Shown here piece by piece: positions 1-13,000 of a stretch of 64,000 nt of DNA; the first letter of the stretch is position 1, and each line of letters begins with the position of its first letter. Both the position numbers and the translations under genes were made by a program. Source of the DNA: Lepturacanthus savala (taxonomy: Eukaryota > Chordata > Actinopteri > Scombriformes > Trichiuridae). The notes beneath the pieces were generated by a model. It was not told the DNA's origin and did not search any database. It worked only from the letters and a program-made list of their open reading frames with translations. Location: contig CM060467.1 in NCBI GenBank assembly GCA_030544235.1, positions 1,360,001 through 1,424,000 on the forward strand, given 5' to 3'.

Positions 1-285
1 TTTGACCCAGACAAAACTTCTTTAAATACTTCTGTGTACGTAGGTAATTTAAAAAAATGCCCCAATTCTCTGGTTCCAGCTTCTCTTCTCTGATTATTTT
101 CTGGTTTCTTTAGTCTCTATAATAATAAACTGATGATCTTTGAGCTAAAAGACATTTTATGTCGAATCTGCAGAAACAGTGATCGATATTTTACATTTTA
201 TAAACCAAACAAATAATGGATTAATCATTCCAATGATCGACAGATTAATCAACTATTAAAATAGTCATTAGTTGCAGCCCTGGTG
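1..285 (+). repeat. Copy of the 'GCTGCAAC' short interspersed element (MITE-like)
   Basis: Contains the family core (TTCTCTGGTTCCAGC, then TTTAGTCTCTATAATAATAA) and ends in TTAGTTGCAGCCCTGG near 283. The same core recurs about 18 times in this window on both strands. It is AT-rich with ATTAATC-type palindromes and no coding capacity. The left end is cut by or very near the window edge. Here '+' means the strand reading TTCTCTGGTTCCAGC. Confidence 0.75.
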
Positions 286-479
286 GTGATACATACTTTA
301 CATCCATTATTTTGGAGCTAATTTAATGTGTGTGTGGTCATACATATGTAAATAAGAAGGAGAGTTTAAATTCAGAGTCACCTGTGCAGCTTGCTTTGGG
401 GACATAATTGTTAAGCCAAAAAAAAATGGAATAAGTGTTATTTAAGGGAATATATTAGGCCTGGAGCTAATACTCATAC

Positions 480-565
480 AGCCGCCATTGTTTACTGCCA
501 ACACCTCCACCATGAGGGAAACTGGCTTTTTCCCAGCATGCCCTTTGCTTCCACTGACGTCACAT
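480..565 (+). promoter_or_regulatory. Possible promoter block upstream of the BED-finger exon
   Basis: GCCGCCATTG at about 482-491 resembles a YY1-type initiator element, and a perfect palindromic CRE (TGACGTCA) lies at 555-562. The block is less AT-rich than its surroundings and sits about 220 bases upstream of a strong Kozak start (ACCATGG at 777-783). Motif content and position are seen; promoter function is inferred. Confidence 0.35.
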
Positions 566-779
566 TCACCACTGAGACCAACACATTCCTACATTTGGCA
601 GCGTAACTTCCAGAGATGGAAGGAATCAAGTTCGTGAGTTCAGACTCGAATCAAATCATGTTTTGGGACTTTTTTTACTTTCTTTTTGTAGCATAATGAT
701 ATCAGGGAAACTCTGAAACATCCGACGAGCTCAATGTCATTACAACCGTGTTATATATCAGGTGCAGACAGATGTCACC

Positions 780-938
780 ATGGCGACTGACATCCAAAAC
801 TTTGGATTTAAAAACTACAAACAGGAAGATGTCACCAACAAAAGAAACGCTGACTGTAAATTCTGCAGAACCAGGATTAAAAAACGCTGGATCAACCGTC
901 AGATATTATCAGGCACCTGGAAACTCACCTGGAAACAG
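780..938 (+). pseudogene. BED-type zinc-finger exon relic (hAT transposase / ZBED-like)
   Basis: Translation from the Kozak ATG at 780 gives MATDIQNFGFKNY..., then TNKRNADCKFC, which matches the N-terminal BED finger of fish hAT transposases and ZBED proteins (Cys-x2-Cys). The second half of the finger, RHLETHLE (His-x3-His), is present at 911-934 but in another frame. The frames switch at an A6 run (879-884), consistent with loss of one base. A good splice donor (CAG|GTAAGT) follows at 938/939. I found no downstream exon. It is either a broken transposase exon, a domesticated gene with an indel, or a sequencing error in the A-run; the open frame simply runs on into the intron. Confidence 0.5.
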
Positions 939-2700
939 GTAAGTCACATTAGCATGTGCACAGTTAGCAAAAATGTTTAGTTCAGCATCAGCTATGTTTA
1001 ACTTGGCTTGCTACCAGATTCCTAACGGAATATTTTAGTAGATAAGGGATTGTTTTTTTGGGTTTTCACACTTGTTTTCATGGAGTGGCATTAAAAGAAA
1101 ATTAAAAGTTGGTTTATATTATTCATCTACATTCTGTTGCCACCATCTATTGGTGAAATAGCCACATATCAGCATATGAGAGAAGGCTCAATATAACAAG
1201 AAGAGAGATCTTTTCGAGACTTGAAACTTGGACTATTACAAAAAGACTTGTAAAGATCTCTGGTAACTTCCTAAACAACTTCCTGGAAAAGTGTGTATCA
1301 GTACAATATCTATTAGGTTTGACACGCAACACAAAGGAAGCTGCTGACGGATAAGTGATGCTAAACCTGAGGCTGAGTTTCTGGGTTTTATTGTGAAAGA
1401 GTTGGGAACACAAGGAGGAAAATAATGTTTTGCAGGAATTTAAACTTCTCCAAGTTAAACATGAATTGTAAAAGACTGAAAGATGGATCATGTGGGGTTC
1501 TCTAAAATGCTTGCGCTGCACCGGATTTCAAATGAGAAAATCAATTTCGTCCCGAGCCAGAATCTGCCCGGTCCAACCTGTGTTTACTGACTTAGATCAA
1601 AGGTTTTGCTCAGTCTTTGTGACTGGAGCAGGCTGGCGAGGTGAGAGACGCCAGATACGTTTGATTAGCTGTGACAGTGCAAAGGATGATTCATTGATGA
1701 TATTCTTGAAGCACAAGTGCCTACAGAAGTACATTTCATCTGCTGAGTTTGTGTCCAACTACATCAAAGCCTTTCCTCCTCTCTAAACTGTGATTTCATT
1801 TGGGGACACGGGGGGAAAAGGAAATATTCTTTTTTTTACAATAAAATCCATTGATGCATGAAGGGCGAACTAGGCGCCACACGCTGGAAACGTCGTCACA
1901 CTGTGCAGAAAAAGCTGATTTGACTGATTTTTGTGTTTTTACTTGCAACCCCGAGTTACGTTGAGCTTCAAAGAGAATTGGAAAACTTTGAGGGATGCGG
2001 AGGCCTGGTGAGGACATTCACTAGACTCCTCATCATTAACTAAACTGTCAGGGATTTTTTTTTTTACATCTTATGAAGATCTCATAAATAACACATCAGT
2101 TTTTGCTGCTTGAATCCAGAAGTTTTGTTCCTCAAACAATTGTTTTCTTTCTTGTGCACATAGACAGACAAAAATATCAAGGCCATGTTTTTACTACATC
2201 GTTCCTACGTTGTAATTAAATCATTCCAACGCTTTGATTAAATCGTTATTGTGCTTTAATTAATTCACACACATGAGATAAATGTAATAATAATGCACAG
2301 ATTATATCCATGGGTGCTATAGTTAATCTGCAGATCGAGTGGGTTGGATGATCAAAATTTACATTCTGATTAATAGCGGATGCGTTGCCAGTGGGTGAAA
2401 TACTCCATCAATCTTCTTTGAGTTTATTAAATACCTGCAGCGATTCCACCGCAGCAGAAACCATAAATTCATCTCATCTCAATCTCATTACTCAGGACAA
2501 ACGCAGTATAACTTTAAAACTTTAGATATACAGAGGGAACCAGTTGGGATCTAATGTGAAATAATGTTCTGTGTTTTTCTGCAGATCCCAGATTCAAATA
2601 CTGAAGCAGTAAAGCAGCTTCATAAAACCTGATCTAGTTGAGATGCAGATAATTATCTTGTGCACATGATTTAAATTAAATGTGTATGAAATATTTTTTA
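939..2700. other. Intergenic stretch without a recognisable gene
   Basis: Mostly unique-looking AT-rich DNA. Short open frames on both strands (for example 1490-1786 + and 1147-1521 -) have no recognisable domain, no splice support and no composition change, so I treat them as chance. A somewhat more GC-balanced patch lies at about 1480-2030. Confidence 0.5.
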
Positions 2701-2714
2701 TGTATAATGTAGTG

Positions 2715-2960
2715 AAACGTTCGGCTGCAACAACTAATCAATGAAATTCATAAAAAAAATTCTGGCTAACTTTGTTTGCAATGAATTTTATTATTGATTT
2801 TCATTATTGACTGTATAATATCTGTCTATTGTCAAGCTGCAACGAGTAGATGACAACTATTAGATTAATTGTCATCTATTTTGATAAGTGATTAAGCATT
2901 TTGAGTCATTTTTAATAAGAAAATGTCTGGTTCCAGCCGTTTACTTCACTTTTATTTTGA
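2715..2960 (+). repeat. Degenerate fragments of the 'GCTGCAAC' element
   Basis: GGCTGCAACAACTAATCAATG near 2721 and AAGCTGCAACGAGTAG near 2835 are two degraded ends. They are followed by TTTTGATAAGTGATTAA, TTTGAGTCATTTTT and a truncated core (AAAATGTCTGGTTCCAGC) at about 2922-2940. Confidence 0.5.
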
Positions 2961-3062
2961 AAAAAAAACAAGTTTTAGCTTCTCTCAGAGTTTCAGTGGC
3001 TGCTGTTCTATTTCTTTAATAAGAAGATATGTTTCACCTTCGTATTAAACAAATTCACCAGG

Positions 3063-3320
3063 TTCAGCAGGAATATCTTTAGTCTCAGAGGATGTTTAAT
3101 AGAAATGTCAGATAATAATGTTCTTCCTGTGAAGTCTCTGCCTCTACAGACATTTTTAAAAAGCTGCTTGAAACCCATTTATTTCTGCAGCCGTTTACAC
3201 TCATTGATTGTACTTTTTAATTATCAGTTTTCATTTTTTGTGTTATATTGTATTTCGATTGTGAAGCACTTTAAGAGTCCTCTCTGTGAGAAGTGCTATA
3301 TAAATAAACTTGATGTACTT
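3063..3320 (+). repeat. LINE 3' end (ORF2 C-terminus plus tail)
   Basis: A near-identical sequence occurs at 19245-19490, and its tail at 16130-16265. One frame reads DIFKKLLETHLFLQPFT, the typical carboxy-terminal motif of fish non-LTR ORFs, followed by a tail ending in GAGAAGTGCTATATAAATAAACTT. The copy is 5'-truncated, as usual for LINEs. The exact clade is not assignable by eye. Confidence 0.6.
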
Positions 3321-3342
3321 CTTTACTATTTATTATATTATT

Positions 3343-3745
3343 TAAATTACTTTGAGTCATTTTTAAGAGGAAAATGTCCAAATTCTCTGGTTCCAGCTTC
3401 TCTTCTCTGATTATTTCCTGGTTTCTTTAGTCTCTATAATAATAAACTGATGATCTTTGGGTTGTGGACAAAAAAAAAGACATTACACCATTTTATGAAC
3501 CAAACTAAGGATCAATCATTTCAATAATAATTATATACTGTCAGAAAAGAGTGAAAAATAATCATAACAATACATTTTTAAATGTCTGGTTTAAAGACAA
3601 CAATTTAGATATTTAGTGTTAAATGGTCACATTTAAAGTTTAAACCAGCATTTGCATAAGAATGACTGAAATTATAATTTGATGATGAAACAAATTGTTG
3701 CTGATTAATGCACCAATTTATCATTGCAACTATAAACTGTTAATT
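3343..3745 (+). repeat. 'GCTGCAAC' element copy
   Basis: Starts at TTTGAGTCATTTTTAAGAGG, carries the full core at about 3380-3460 (including GATGATCTTTGGGTTGTGG) and the CATTTTATGAACCAAAC stretch, then degrades. It directly follows the LINE tail. Confidence 0.65.
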
Positions 3746-3884
3746 AATTAGAGAAAAGTGTCATACAAGAATAACACTGATTCTAATTACTTTTGAAAAA
3801 GCATCAGTTTTGGCCCTGAAATAAAACATAAATCTATTGTGCAACCAAAGCTACCTGCATTGCACCTTCTTTGCTATATATAGC

Positions 3885-4040
3885 TGCACGATTAGTCAAA
3901 TAATCAATTATTGTAACTAATCACCAACTATTATGAAAATGGATTAATCGATTTGAGTCATTTTTAAGAAAAAATGGTTGAATCTTCAGCTTTGGGAAAC
4001 ACTAATCAATGTTTTACACCATTTTATGGATCAAATAACT
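3885..4040 (+). repeat. Internally deleted 'GCTGCAAC' element copy
   Basis: AGCTGCACGATTAGTCAAAT and AATGGATTAATCGATTTGAG match one end of the family. The central TTCTCTGGTTCC core is missing and the sequence jumps to GGTTGAATCTTCAGCTTTGG and TTTTACACCATTTTATGG. Confidence 0.6.
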
Positions 4041-5400
4041 AATTGACTGCTAAGCTAAGTTAGCATTAAGTAAACTAGCATATCTAAATAGCAAATAAAC
4101 AACTAGTGATTAGCCAAGATGTAAAAGAAGAAACGAGCGACGAGTGATTAACCAGAACTAGTGTAGGTTTAAATAGTTGCAAGTCATTTCATTCTCAGCC
4201 CCTATACATACATGTTGTTTAGTTAGAGCCTTTATCTTTTGCACAGGTTGGGCAACTTTTAGTAGGTTTGTTGTGTTAGTGCATGTCCTGCTGTTAAAGG
4301 TGTTGATGTATGTATGACAGTCACGTAAAAGGTATTTAAATATGCCAGAACCCATCCACCGTTTCCTTATTCCTCAGGTATGACGTTAAAATACAGAAAT
4401 CACTATTTCTGGAGACAATCGCTGTAGTTTAGAAACTAAAGAAGCAAAGGCTCCATTTAAAATATAAAACACAGTTTGGCAAGATCCATTTAAAGCCAGA
4501 ATGTTGTGAGGTTTACAAGGGAGGCAGGGCCTTTATTATTTTGGTGCCAGGTGGTATATAGTAATGAAACCGGTTACTACAGGGTAGACAAACAGCAGCC
4601 TAATTAAAAGTCAACCATCAAAGTAAATTACTACCAGAATGTTGTCGTCTAATATGATGTCACGGACCATAACTCACTAAAAACACACAACGCTTAAACA
4701 TAGACAGGTTGTGTACACATAAATCAGGAAATCCAATATTAGGAAAACGCAGATATAAATAAGGATTTAAATTAGATTAGTAGTAAAACTGTCTTAGCTA
4801 GAACGAGTATATCTCTATTTATGATATTCCTGCAAAACAAAATAGTTATTTAGACCTTAGCATATTAAAAATCTGCCAGAGTTTGATATATAATCGGTTT
4901 GTGGTTTTGAAGATTTTGTTCTCTTTGGCTGTAACGATGCAAACTTTATTGTTTTTAGAGATGTTATATTACGGTTTTATCCATTATTTCAAACTGGCAA
5001 ATTAACTATAAGTTAACTGCATAGCAGAAACAGGCAGGTGCAATTATTTGAAGCTAAGGGACATTTTTCACTAAATCAATTAACGTAACACTGAAAACAT
5101 TCCAAGATACAACTTTATCACCAAAAAAAAAACTGACAGGCCTATGATTTTATATACATGATCCAATTATTAATTACTGAATATTATATTTGCATAAGGT
5201 TTACATCAGAGTATAATGAGGCACGGCTCCCAGCTCCTTTTAAATAATTACTTTAATACTATAATTATAGCAATGGAGACTTAAATTTAGACCAATTATA
5301 CGCCTATTCATATTCATTCAGCTGCTGTTCTTCATAAGAATTGTGATAACTGAAGTCAAGATGTTTCAGCTTTGTCTGTGAAGCAGATAAACCGTCACGG
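4041..5400. other. AT-rich intergenic DNA, nothing recognised
   Basis: No coding signal, no clear repeat end and no strong motif. It precedes the promoter region of the cytokine receptor gene. Confidence 0.5.
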
Positions 5401-5499
5401 TCTAGAGATTCTGTGTCTGTGGTCGTCTTCTTTCACTTTCTGTATTTTACAGTTTAAAGTCGTATTGGTTCCTGTCAACGGTAGAAACGGAGGTAACGT

Positions 5500-5645
5500 G
5501 ATATTCAGGCAGAGAGGCGGGTGACGGGAGGAGGAAGTGGGCGGGGCCATAAGCAGAAAAACAGGAACCGGGTGCTAACTTGTGCTGCCAAGGTTCACCT
5601 GCACACCTGAATAAAGCCACTCCTTTTCCAGCTCACATGAGGTAT
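5500..5645 (+). promoter_or_regulatory. il22ra1: Probable il22ra1 promoter / 5' UTR region
   Basis: A short GC-richer island in AT-rich DNA with an ETS-type GAGGAAGTGG at about 5530-5539 overlapping a GC box (GGGCGGGGC, about 5538-5546). No TATA box stands out. CATGAG|GTATGG near 5640 could be a donor of a short non-coding exon. The T-rich tract at about 5808-5820 and the AG at 5828-5829 could be the matching acceptor. Site function and splicing here are inference. Confidence 0.4.
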
Positions 5646-5823
5646 GGTAGAGGAGTGGAAGCAGGGAAATAAGACTAATAATATGTAGAACTGTGATTGA
5701 TATATATATTGATCCCATCAGTTCTTGTTTTGTTGTTTTTGTGTGTTAGTTTTTTGGTTTAAAGCTTTAAAAAAAAATTGTTGAAATCTCCAAGTTGGAC
5801 TTTGGTGCTTTTTTTTTTTTCCG

Positions 5824-5872
5824 ATGAAGATGTGGTCTATGAACGTTATCATCCTCCTCCTGTTCTGCTATG
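5824..5872 (+). CDS. il22ra1: il22ra1 coding exon 1 (signal peptide)
   Basis: Encodes residues 1-16 (MKMWSMNVIILLLFCY) and ends in phase 1 at TATG|GTGAGT. Two further in-frame ATGs, at 5830 and 5839, also precede the hydrophobic core. The ATG at 5830 has A at -3 and would be the first codon if 5829 is an acceptor end. Either start leaves a working signal peptide. Confidence 0.75.
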
Positions 5873-8800
5873 GTGAGTATTAAAGGACTAAGTTTTGATT
5901 TACACAAGTTGTTCGCCGACAGTCAAACATTTAACGGAGCATTTTGCAAAGTAGCTCTAACGGGGAGAAACAAATAATAACACCAATGCAATAAAGCCGA
6001 GTAATACATCTGACAGGGAGTGATTCACTTTCATTGGAAATAAATGAGAGTCCCACAACACAACGCACAGTTTGGTCATTTTAAATGATAGTGATCGATG
6101 GAAATTGCCATTTTATTTCAAGTCTGGCTCATGTAATATTGTACAGCTTATAAAAATGCAAATTTTGAATGGACCACTCTGATTGTTCTCTTCAACCCTA
6201 CGTTTCTCCGAATCCAATAAACCAGAAGCGCTATAGCATTAAAACTGTAATATGTGTTAGAGTTGTGTGGATATGACTCGACATCATGACAATTGTTTTA
6301 CAGTAGCACCACAGGAACACCGGAAAATATATTGTTGGCACTGGAGGATGGTGTTCTGTATCCCTTTCATGTGTGCCAACAAGGAAAATCGCAATTATTT
6401 CCTTGTATGAGGAGATGTGATTCACAAAACTTGCAGAAGGAGGTAGTTTTGAGTTTCAGCTACAAGCAGAAACAAAGTCCAGCTTTTGTAATATTCCAAT
6501 GGCCTTTATTCTGATGTCCGTTCATTGTGTTGCTCAGGAAGTTGGTTGAGCTTAAAAGACTGGCTAAAAGGATGCTGATACTTTAAATGTTTTACATCAT
6601 TTGGTCTAATTGAAAATCTGGGTTGGAAAACAGATCAATACCAGATGTAATCTGAGTCTGAAAGGCTGTCTATGCCTCTTGTTACAGAATAGTAGTAGTT
6701 GGCCTGTAATTAAAGTGTTTAATCACTTAAGCCCCAGGTTTATTTTTCAGTTTTCCTGCTCTAAATGATAATAAATGATGAATATCTCTACAACCACAAA
6801 CATTATTAGACTTAAACCTGGAATCAGAATAAATCTACAACATGTGAGGTGACTACAGAAGAGTCAGAATCTATTTATGTTGATGTTATAGAGAGAGAGA
6901 AAAATAAAATAAGCAAAATTATCTGCGATTTAAAGTTCAATGAATAATAAGATAAGAGTTCAAAGATTAATTATTTGTCCATAGAATCAAAAATCACACT
7001 GAGGTTTATTCCACATCATGAAGAATATATTCTGTAAGATGTTTATTATAAAGGAGCCAATTAAATAATCACACAAACAGCTCAAATCTACATTAAATAT
7101 CTAAATAGTCTCTACTACTGATATTCTATTAAACTATTTTCTTATTGTATTGATGATGTGGATATTGATGATATATATTGATGCTGGAACAGTAACATTG
7201 GGTTTAATACAGATAAAATACTTTTTTTAGTGTTGGAGCTGAGGTTTAAGATACTGAATCATGAATTTTACTGATGTTAATGACTGATTTTTATTTTTCC
7301 TGCAGCTTGTCTTTCAATCTGCGATGAGTCGGTGTATTTCATCTCCAGAAACTTTTACAACGTCCTCCACTGGAAGCCGGGGAAACCTGATTTTGCTGGT
7401 GAAAAATTCCTCTATAGTGTCCAATACACAAGGTAAATAAGCTTCATGAGTGCACGTTAATTCTGTCTGTGGTAATTATCCTAAATAACATGTATGAACT
7501 CACATTAACCTTGTGATTTCTAGTGGAAAGCTGAAAGAGTTTTATGATACAGGAGCTGACGAAATGATAAACTTTGACCTTCCAACATAGGAGAGAGCGG
7601 CGAAACATTAATCTGTTAAACATTCTCTGATACTTTTCATTGGTTAGTATGAAGCCTGGTTCTCAAAGTGGGGTCCGGGGACCCTTAGGGGTCCTTGAGA
7701 AGTGGTCAACGGGTCCCCAGAAAAAAGGAGAATCCTTAATTTTCACTATATTTCCATTCATGATTAAAATAATGACTAGTGTCCAATATAAAATCTGCTA
7801 AAAACTGCAGAGCCCAGTGAGTAAATAGTCTGTTTAAAGATAATTTAACTATAGAATATATTCCTGAGCTGTTTAAGAAACAGAAACTAAAACATTAGTC
7901 TTGTTTCTGTTCATGGTCACAAAAAAAATATCCAGTCTTATCTATGATCATCTAGAAATTTAATCTAGCAGGAAGTTTTTTAACAGGCACCTTATCAGAT
8001 TTCCTTTGTAGCCTCTTTCTGTGTCTTTATCTGCCTGTTTATAGATTATTACTAACAGCTGGTGAGTCTATTAATTTATGGTAAACAAGATGAACATGCT
8101 GTCATTTATATTCAGTTTAACTGTCAGTGACTAAGAAACAACATTAAAGGTCTCATATCTTTTTTTATTTGGGGTTTTGATTCCCCTAAAATGCTATAAT
8201 TGCTTTTTAAAGTTCAAAAAGTTAACTAAATGTAGTTTTACAGAGCTCTCTCATGAATTATGTTGTATATCTTTGAATAAATGTTTGGTGATTTATTTTA
8301 TCCTGATAAAAGCAGACGTCAGCTGTTCAGTTATAAAATATATAAACCAGATATTTATCAGCAAAATGTATAGATATGTAATAGGTTTAATGTGATATTC
8401 TTTTCCTTTTTGTCCACTTTTCTTTTTGTTAAAACAGAAGATTTATATTTTAGATAACACCAAATAAATAAATGAATGAATATAGGACCTTTACAGTTGT
8501 GTGGTTATACAACTACATAGAATGATTTTTCAGTTTATACAGGAAATATATGAGTTTCTAAAGAAAAACACAGACACGACACTTTTATTCTCCACATTTT
8601 GATTTAGGATATAAAATGCAGTGTTCTCTATGCATTATTATAAGGATTCACTACAGTATATAATAACTATGGGGCCTGTTCCCATCATTAGAATGGTCTG
8701 ACCTCTCCTCTCCTTTTTGAAAGGATTTAGTCGACTCCTTGTCAGCTTTCATGACTCGCACGATGATTTTCTCCACACGCAGCCTCAACAAAGTGGTAAC

Positions 8801-9998
8801 GTTATCTCGTCTAATTACTGACGACAGTCTCCCAGACAAATGTCAAGAGCCACCACAATCCTATTGACTTTTCTCCCGTCCTCTGTCACCTGGAATTACT
8901 GGAGTGACTTCCAGCATCAGATGGGCTGCAGGGTTTAACAATATCCGCTCAATATGAGCTCCTTGTTAGAACAAAATCCTGCCATTTGTCTCGCTCAGAA
9001 GGAGCCACGGTGTCTTCAAATTGATGAATGGCTGATCTGACACGGCTGAGATGATCTTTGTGTTATTTCCAGGTCCGGCAGGACTTTACATCGACTTATT
9101 TTCTGAATAACCTTGGCTTGTGAATACCGTGTCAAACGGCGGGTATCTGCAGGGAATCTTGCATATTTCGGCAGTATCTGCTTGACTTTGCCTGCGTCCG
9201 TTACAGCGACGAGGGGCCGGAGCCGTTCCCCAGGAAGTCGGTGTCGAAGTGCCAGAACATCACGGCTCTGTCATGTGACCTGACGGCGGAAACGCCGTCG
9301 GTGCCGGACGTTCACTACACGGCTCACGTCTACGTTAACGGACGCTCACACGGCAGAACCCTCACCTTCACGCCGTTGAAAAACAGTAAGAAGCTCTTAA
9401 GGAAACACAAATATTTGATATTTTCTCATTTTCCCGTCTCTCATCTTTTGTTTTTTTTCTCCACAGCTGTTTTTGGTTTCCCCAACTTAACGACATACGC
9501 CACAGTGTCGTCGCTGTACGTTAACGTCACGCTGCCTTTAGGGCCACATGGAGTCTCTGTTGCAGATATTATCACCAGCAGCAATAAAGGAGCCGTGGAC
9601 CCGGTGATTCATTACACCTTAAAAATCACCTCCCCAAAGTGGGCTGAACAGGTGAGTCTGAATTTAATCTCTGTTCTATATGAAGATTAAAAGTATGTAT
9701 CATCACCAGGACTGCAAATAATATTAATAGTTGATTAATCTATTGATTATTAACATGATAAATTAATTAGTTGGTTCATAAAATGGTGCAAAATCGCTCA
9801 AATCTATTAGTCAATTATAAAATAGTTGGTTAATTGATTAATCGTAAAAAAAGATGTAAAGCATTTTAACTATTTCGAATTAAAAATGACTCAAATCAAT
9901 TAATCAGTTATCAAAATAGTTGGTGATTGACATAATAATTGGCAACTAATTGATTAGTCAGCTTTTTTTTCTTGCTTTTGGTCAAATATGAAAAAATA

Positions 9999-10044
<46 letters not shown>

Positions 10045-13000
10045 GATAGATAGATAGATATTGAAAAAAAAGATGAAATCAATCAGATCAAAAATCTAAG
10101 ATAAGTCAGAATTATGAAATTCTGAATTATGAAAATATAATAAAATGATAATCAGTTTCCTATCGTCAGTTTATTATTATAGAGACTAAAGAAAACAGAA
10201 AATTTGGACGTTTTCTTCTTAAATAAATGACTCAAATCAATCAATCGAAAATAAATAGTTGGCAATTAATATAACAGTCGACATATAATTAATTATTTAA
10301 CTAATTACCACCTTTATTTAAAACACAAGTTTGGGAACTAGTGTTTTTCTTCCAAATTAGTTTCATTGATTTAGGTAAACAACAGACTTTAGTTAATGTT
10401 TTCTGATGCTGGTAATTGTTGTTTACACCAGTGAACATTTGTTTTTTTCTCCTTATCATTAAGACAAACTACAGCAATTAATATGAAATATAAATGTATT
10501 TAATTTAGATGGTAACTACTACACCATGATGGTGGTATCCTCATTTATCCTCAAGTTCATATTGAACTTTCTTTTCTTCTTTTTTGACCTGAGCAACTTT
10601 TAAAGGACTGAAATGAATAAAACTCATCCTTCTGAATCTGTGTCTCCAGGTCATAGAAAACACATCTGGTCAGTTTGTCATCAACAACTTAAAAAACAAC
10701 AAAACTAAGTACTGCGGCTACGTGATCTACAAACCTTCATCTGAATGGGGCCGACCACAGAGTGAGAACGCCTCCTTCTGTGAAACCCTGCCAAGTGAGT
10801 TCAAACACACGTTTCCTCCATCATATATAACGTGTTTAAACGCTGACACTCGTTTGGGTTACTCCTATGTCCACATTGATAGAAGAAAAACAGGTTAATT
10901 ATTAGCTATAGCCAACATTCTGGACACACCGGTTCATTCTTTCAGCAGAAAAAAAAGAAGCCGATGATATGAATCAATCACAGGTTCATAGATTATTGAG
11001 ATATAATTGTAATTTATTGCTCAAATAGGCAACATTTAGTTATTGAAACTCTCTCTCTCTCTCTGAGATGTACATTTAGTTATTTTATTAATAATCCTCA
11101 CTTATCTGGTATGAAATATTGGTGAGTCTATTTCCATTATTCCATATTAGAAGCAAACAGCAATGAGGTAATATATATATATTACTTTAAATGTTCTATC
11201 TGCTATTAATTTATATTTGAATTAAAGTCGCTCCTCCTCATCTCTTGGAAATAATGTTTGGTAAAACCTCCAGTTTGTTGTCATTATATTTTATGAGTAA
11301 TCATCACTGTCAGAGATACAGCTCAACTTCTCTGGTTTAAAGACACACTCTGTGGTTTTGAAATTAAAAAAACATTTGTTTTGGCACAGACAACGACTGT
11401 TCACACCGTGAATCTTGTCCTAGATATGTAGTGTCATAAATTCTCATGACCCTCCCTTTTCTCTTGTTGTCACACTGATGAGTAAAGAGATTAGATTACA
11501 AAGATGACGCATGTTCTCAGCTGAACCTACAGCACTGTATGTTTATACTGTTAAATATTAACATAACAAATATAGTGACACGGGACATATTTTTATTCAG
11601 TATATATATATATCCACACCCTATTAAAATAAGGGCAAAAAACTTTATCAAATGTGGAGAATGAGCCCTGAATAAAGTGACTTCAGGCTAATTTCTGAAT
11701 GTTCTAGTACTTTAAACCTGGATTAAACTGTTCTTTCATTCCATAGTGAAACTCTAAACTTATATCCTTGAAATTCAACAATTAATATTAAATTAATATT
11801 AAAGGATAACTTGTGAAATTTAGACAAAATTTCTATAAAACATTATAGCCTAAAGTCTTTATCACTCACTCACTCAATTATGTTTCTTATGTAATTACAA
11901 ATCCCCATTTTTATATTACTTTTCCTCTTCATTTAAATATTTTTTAATTTGAATTATTTATTTTTCATAATTTACATTTTTTATTTCTTATTTTTCAACT
12001 TGACTTTTCTCATATTTTTTTAAATTTCAGTTTTATTTATATTATGAAGTTTTTACTCCCTAATTTTGACATTTTGAACAAATTCATTTGTACTTTTCTT
12101 TTATTATGGCCTAAAGAATTTATCACTCACCAGTAGAAATTGATTCTAGAATCATGTTTAGAGCTTCTTCTTGATTTTTGAAGCAGCCACTATCATGAAA
12201 GCTTGTTAAATTCTCCTTTTATTCTGACTTGGGCAAAAAATAAATGGTCCGATGCCCTATGGTGCATAAAGAGTATAACCCTTTCAACTAAGGATTAAGT
12301 TGATTTTAACAGATGAGGCAGATGATTTAAGGACAAAAGAACAGGACGACAATATTCCAGTTTTAAAATCTCAGCCAGACCTGTCATAATCCGAAAGAAG
12401 GAATGCCACTTCTCTAAGAATTGTGCAGATTTTTGTTGAGAAATCTTTCCGGGAACCTATGAATAACCCGTTCTCAAAACTCATTAGTACATCCAGGAAT
12501 ATCCTGTATTTCCGAGTTGTGCGTGAACATCCCAGAAATGCTGCAGCGCCGCTTGCTGAGAACATGCCTGAGCACGTGTGACACCGCTTCACATTTAGTG
12601 CTCCGCGGTGCTCGAGGCTGTCCGGTTTTGCACAAGCGTTGTGTTTTCATGCATGACTTCATGACACCAGCTGTCTGCTCCCTCAGGAGATCACAGGACG
12701 CTTCTGCCGTGGCCGCTGATGGGTGCTGCTCTTCTTGCAGCCGTCGCCGCTATATCGGTCATTTGTGCCTGCGTCTACGTGAGAGGCGGGAAGAAAACGA
12801 GCATGCCGACGTCACTGGTGAGACGACAAGGCCTAAACATACTGAAACAGGATGGATGATGATTTAATGACTTGTTGTGTTGTGCAAGTTACTTAATAAT
12901 AATAATAATTACAGTACTTCTCCCAATAACTAAAGTGGTTAATGGTTAAAATACATATTCATACATAATTATAAAGAAATGGGCACTTAATGTGATAAAT

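Noticed and set aside
1147..1786. Two medium open frames on opposite strands (1147-1521 -, 1490-1786 +)
   Set aside because: No domain, no conserved motif and no continuity with the BED exon.
10000..10060. Regular repeats that could be taken for a CRISPR array
   Set aside because: Simple GATA microsatellite in a vertebrate intron; no spacers.
12371..12867. Open frames overlapping the il22ra1 membrane exon
   Set aside because: Out of frame with the exon or running into introns; only 12687-12817 fits the splice phases.
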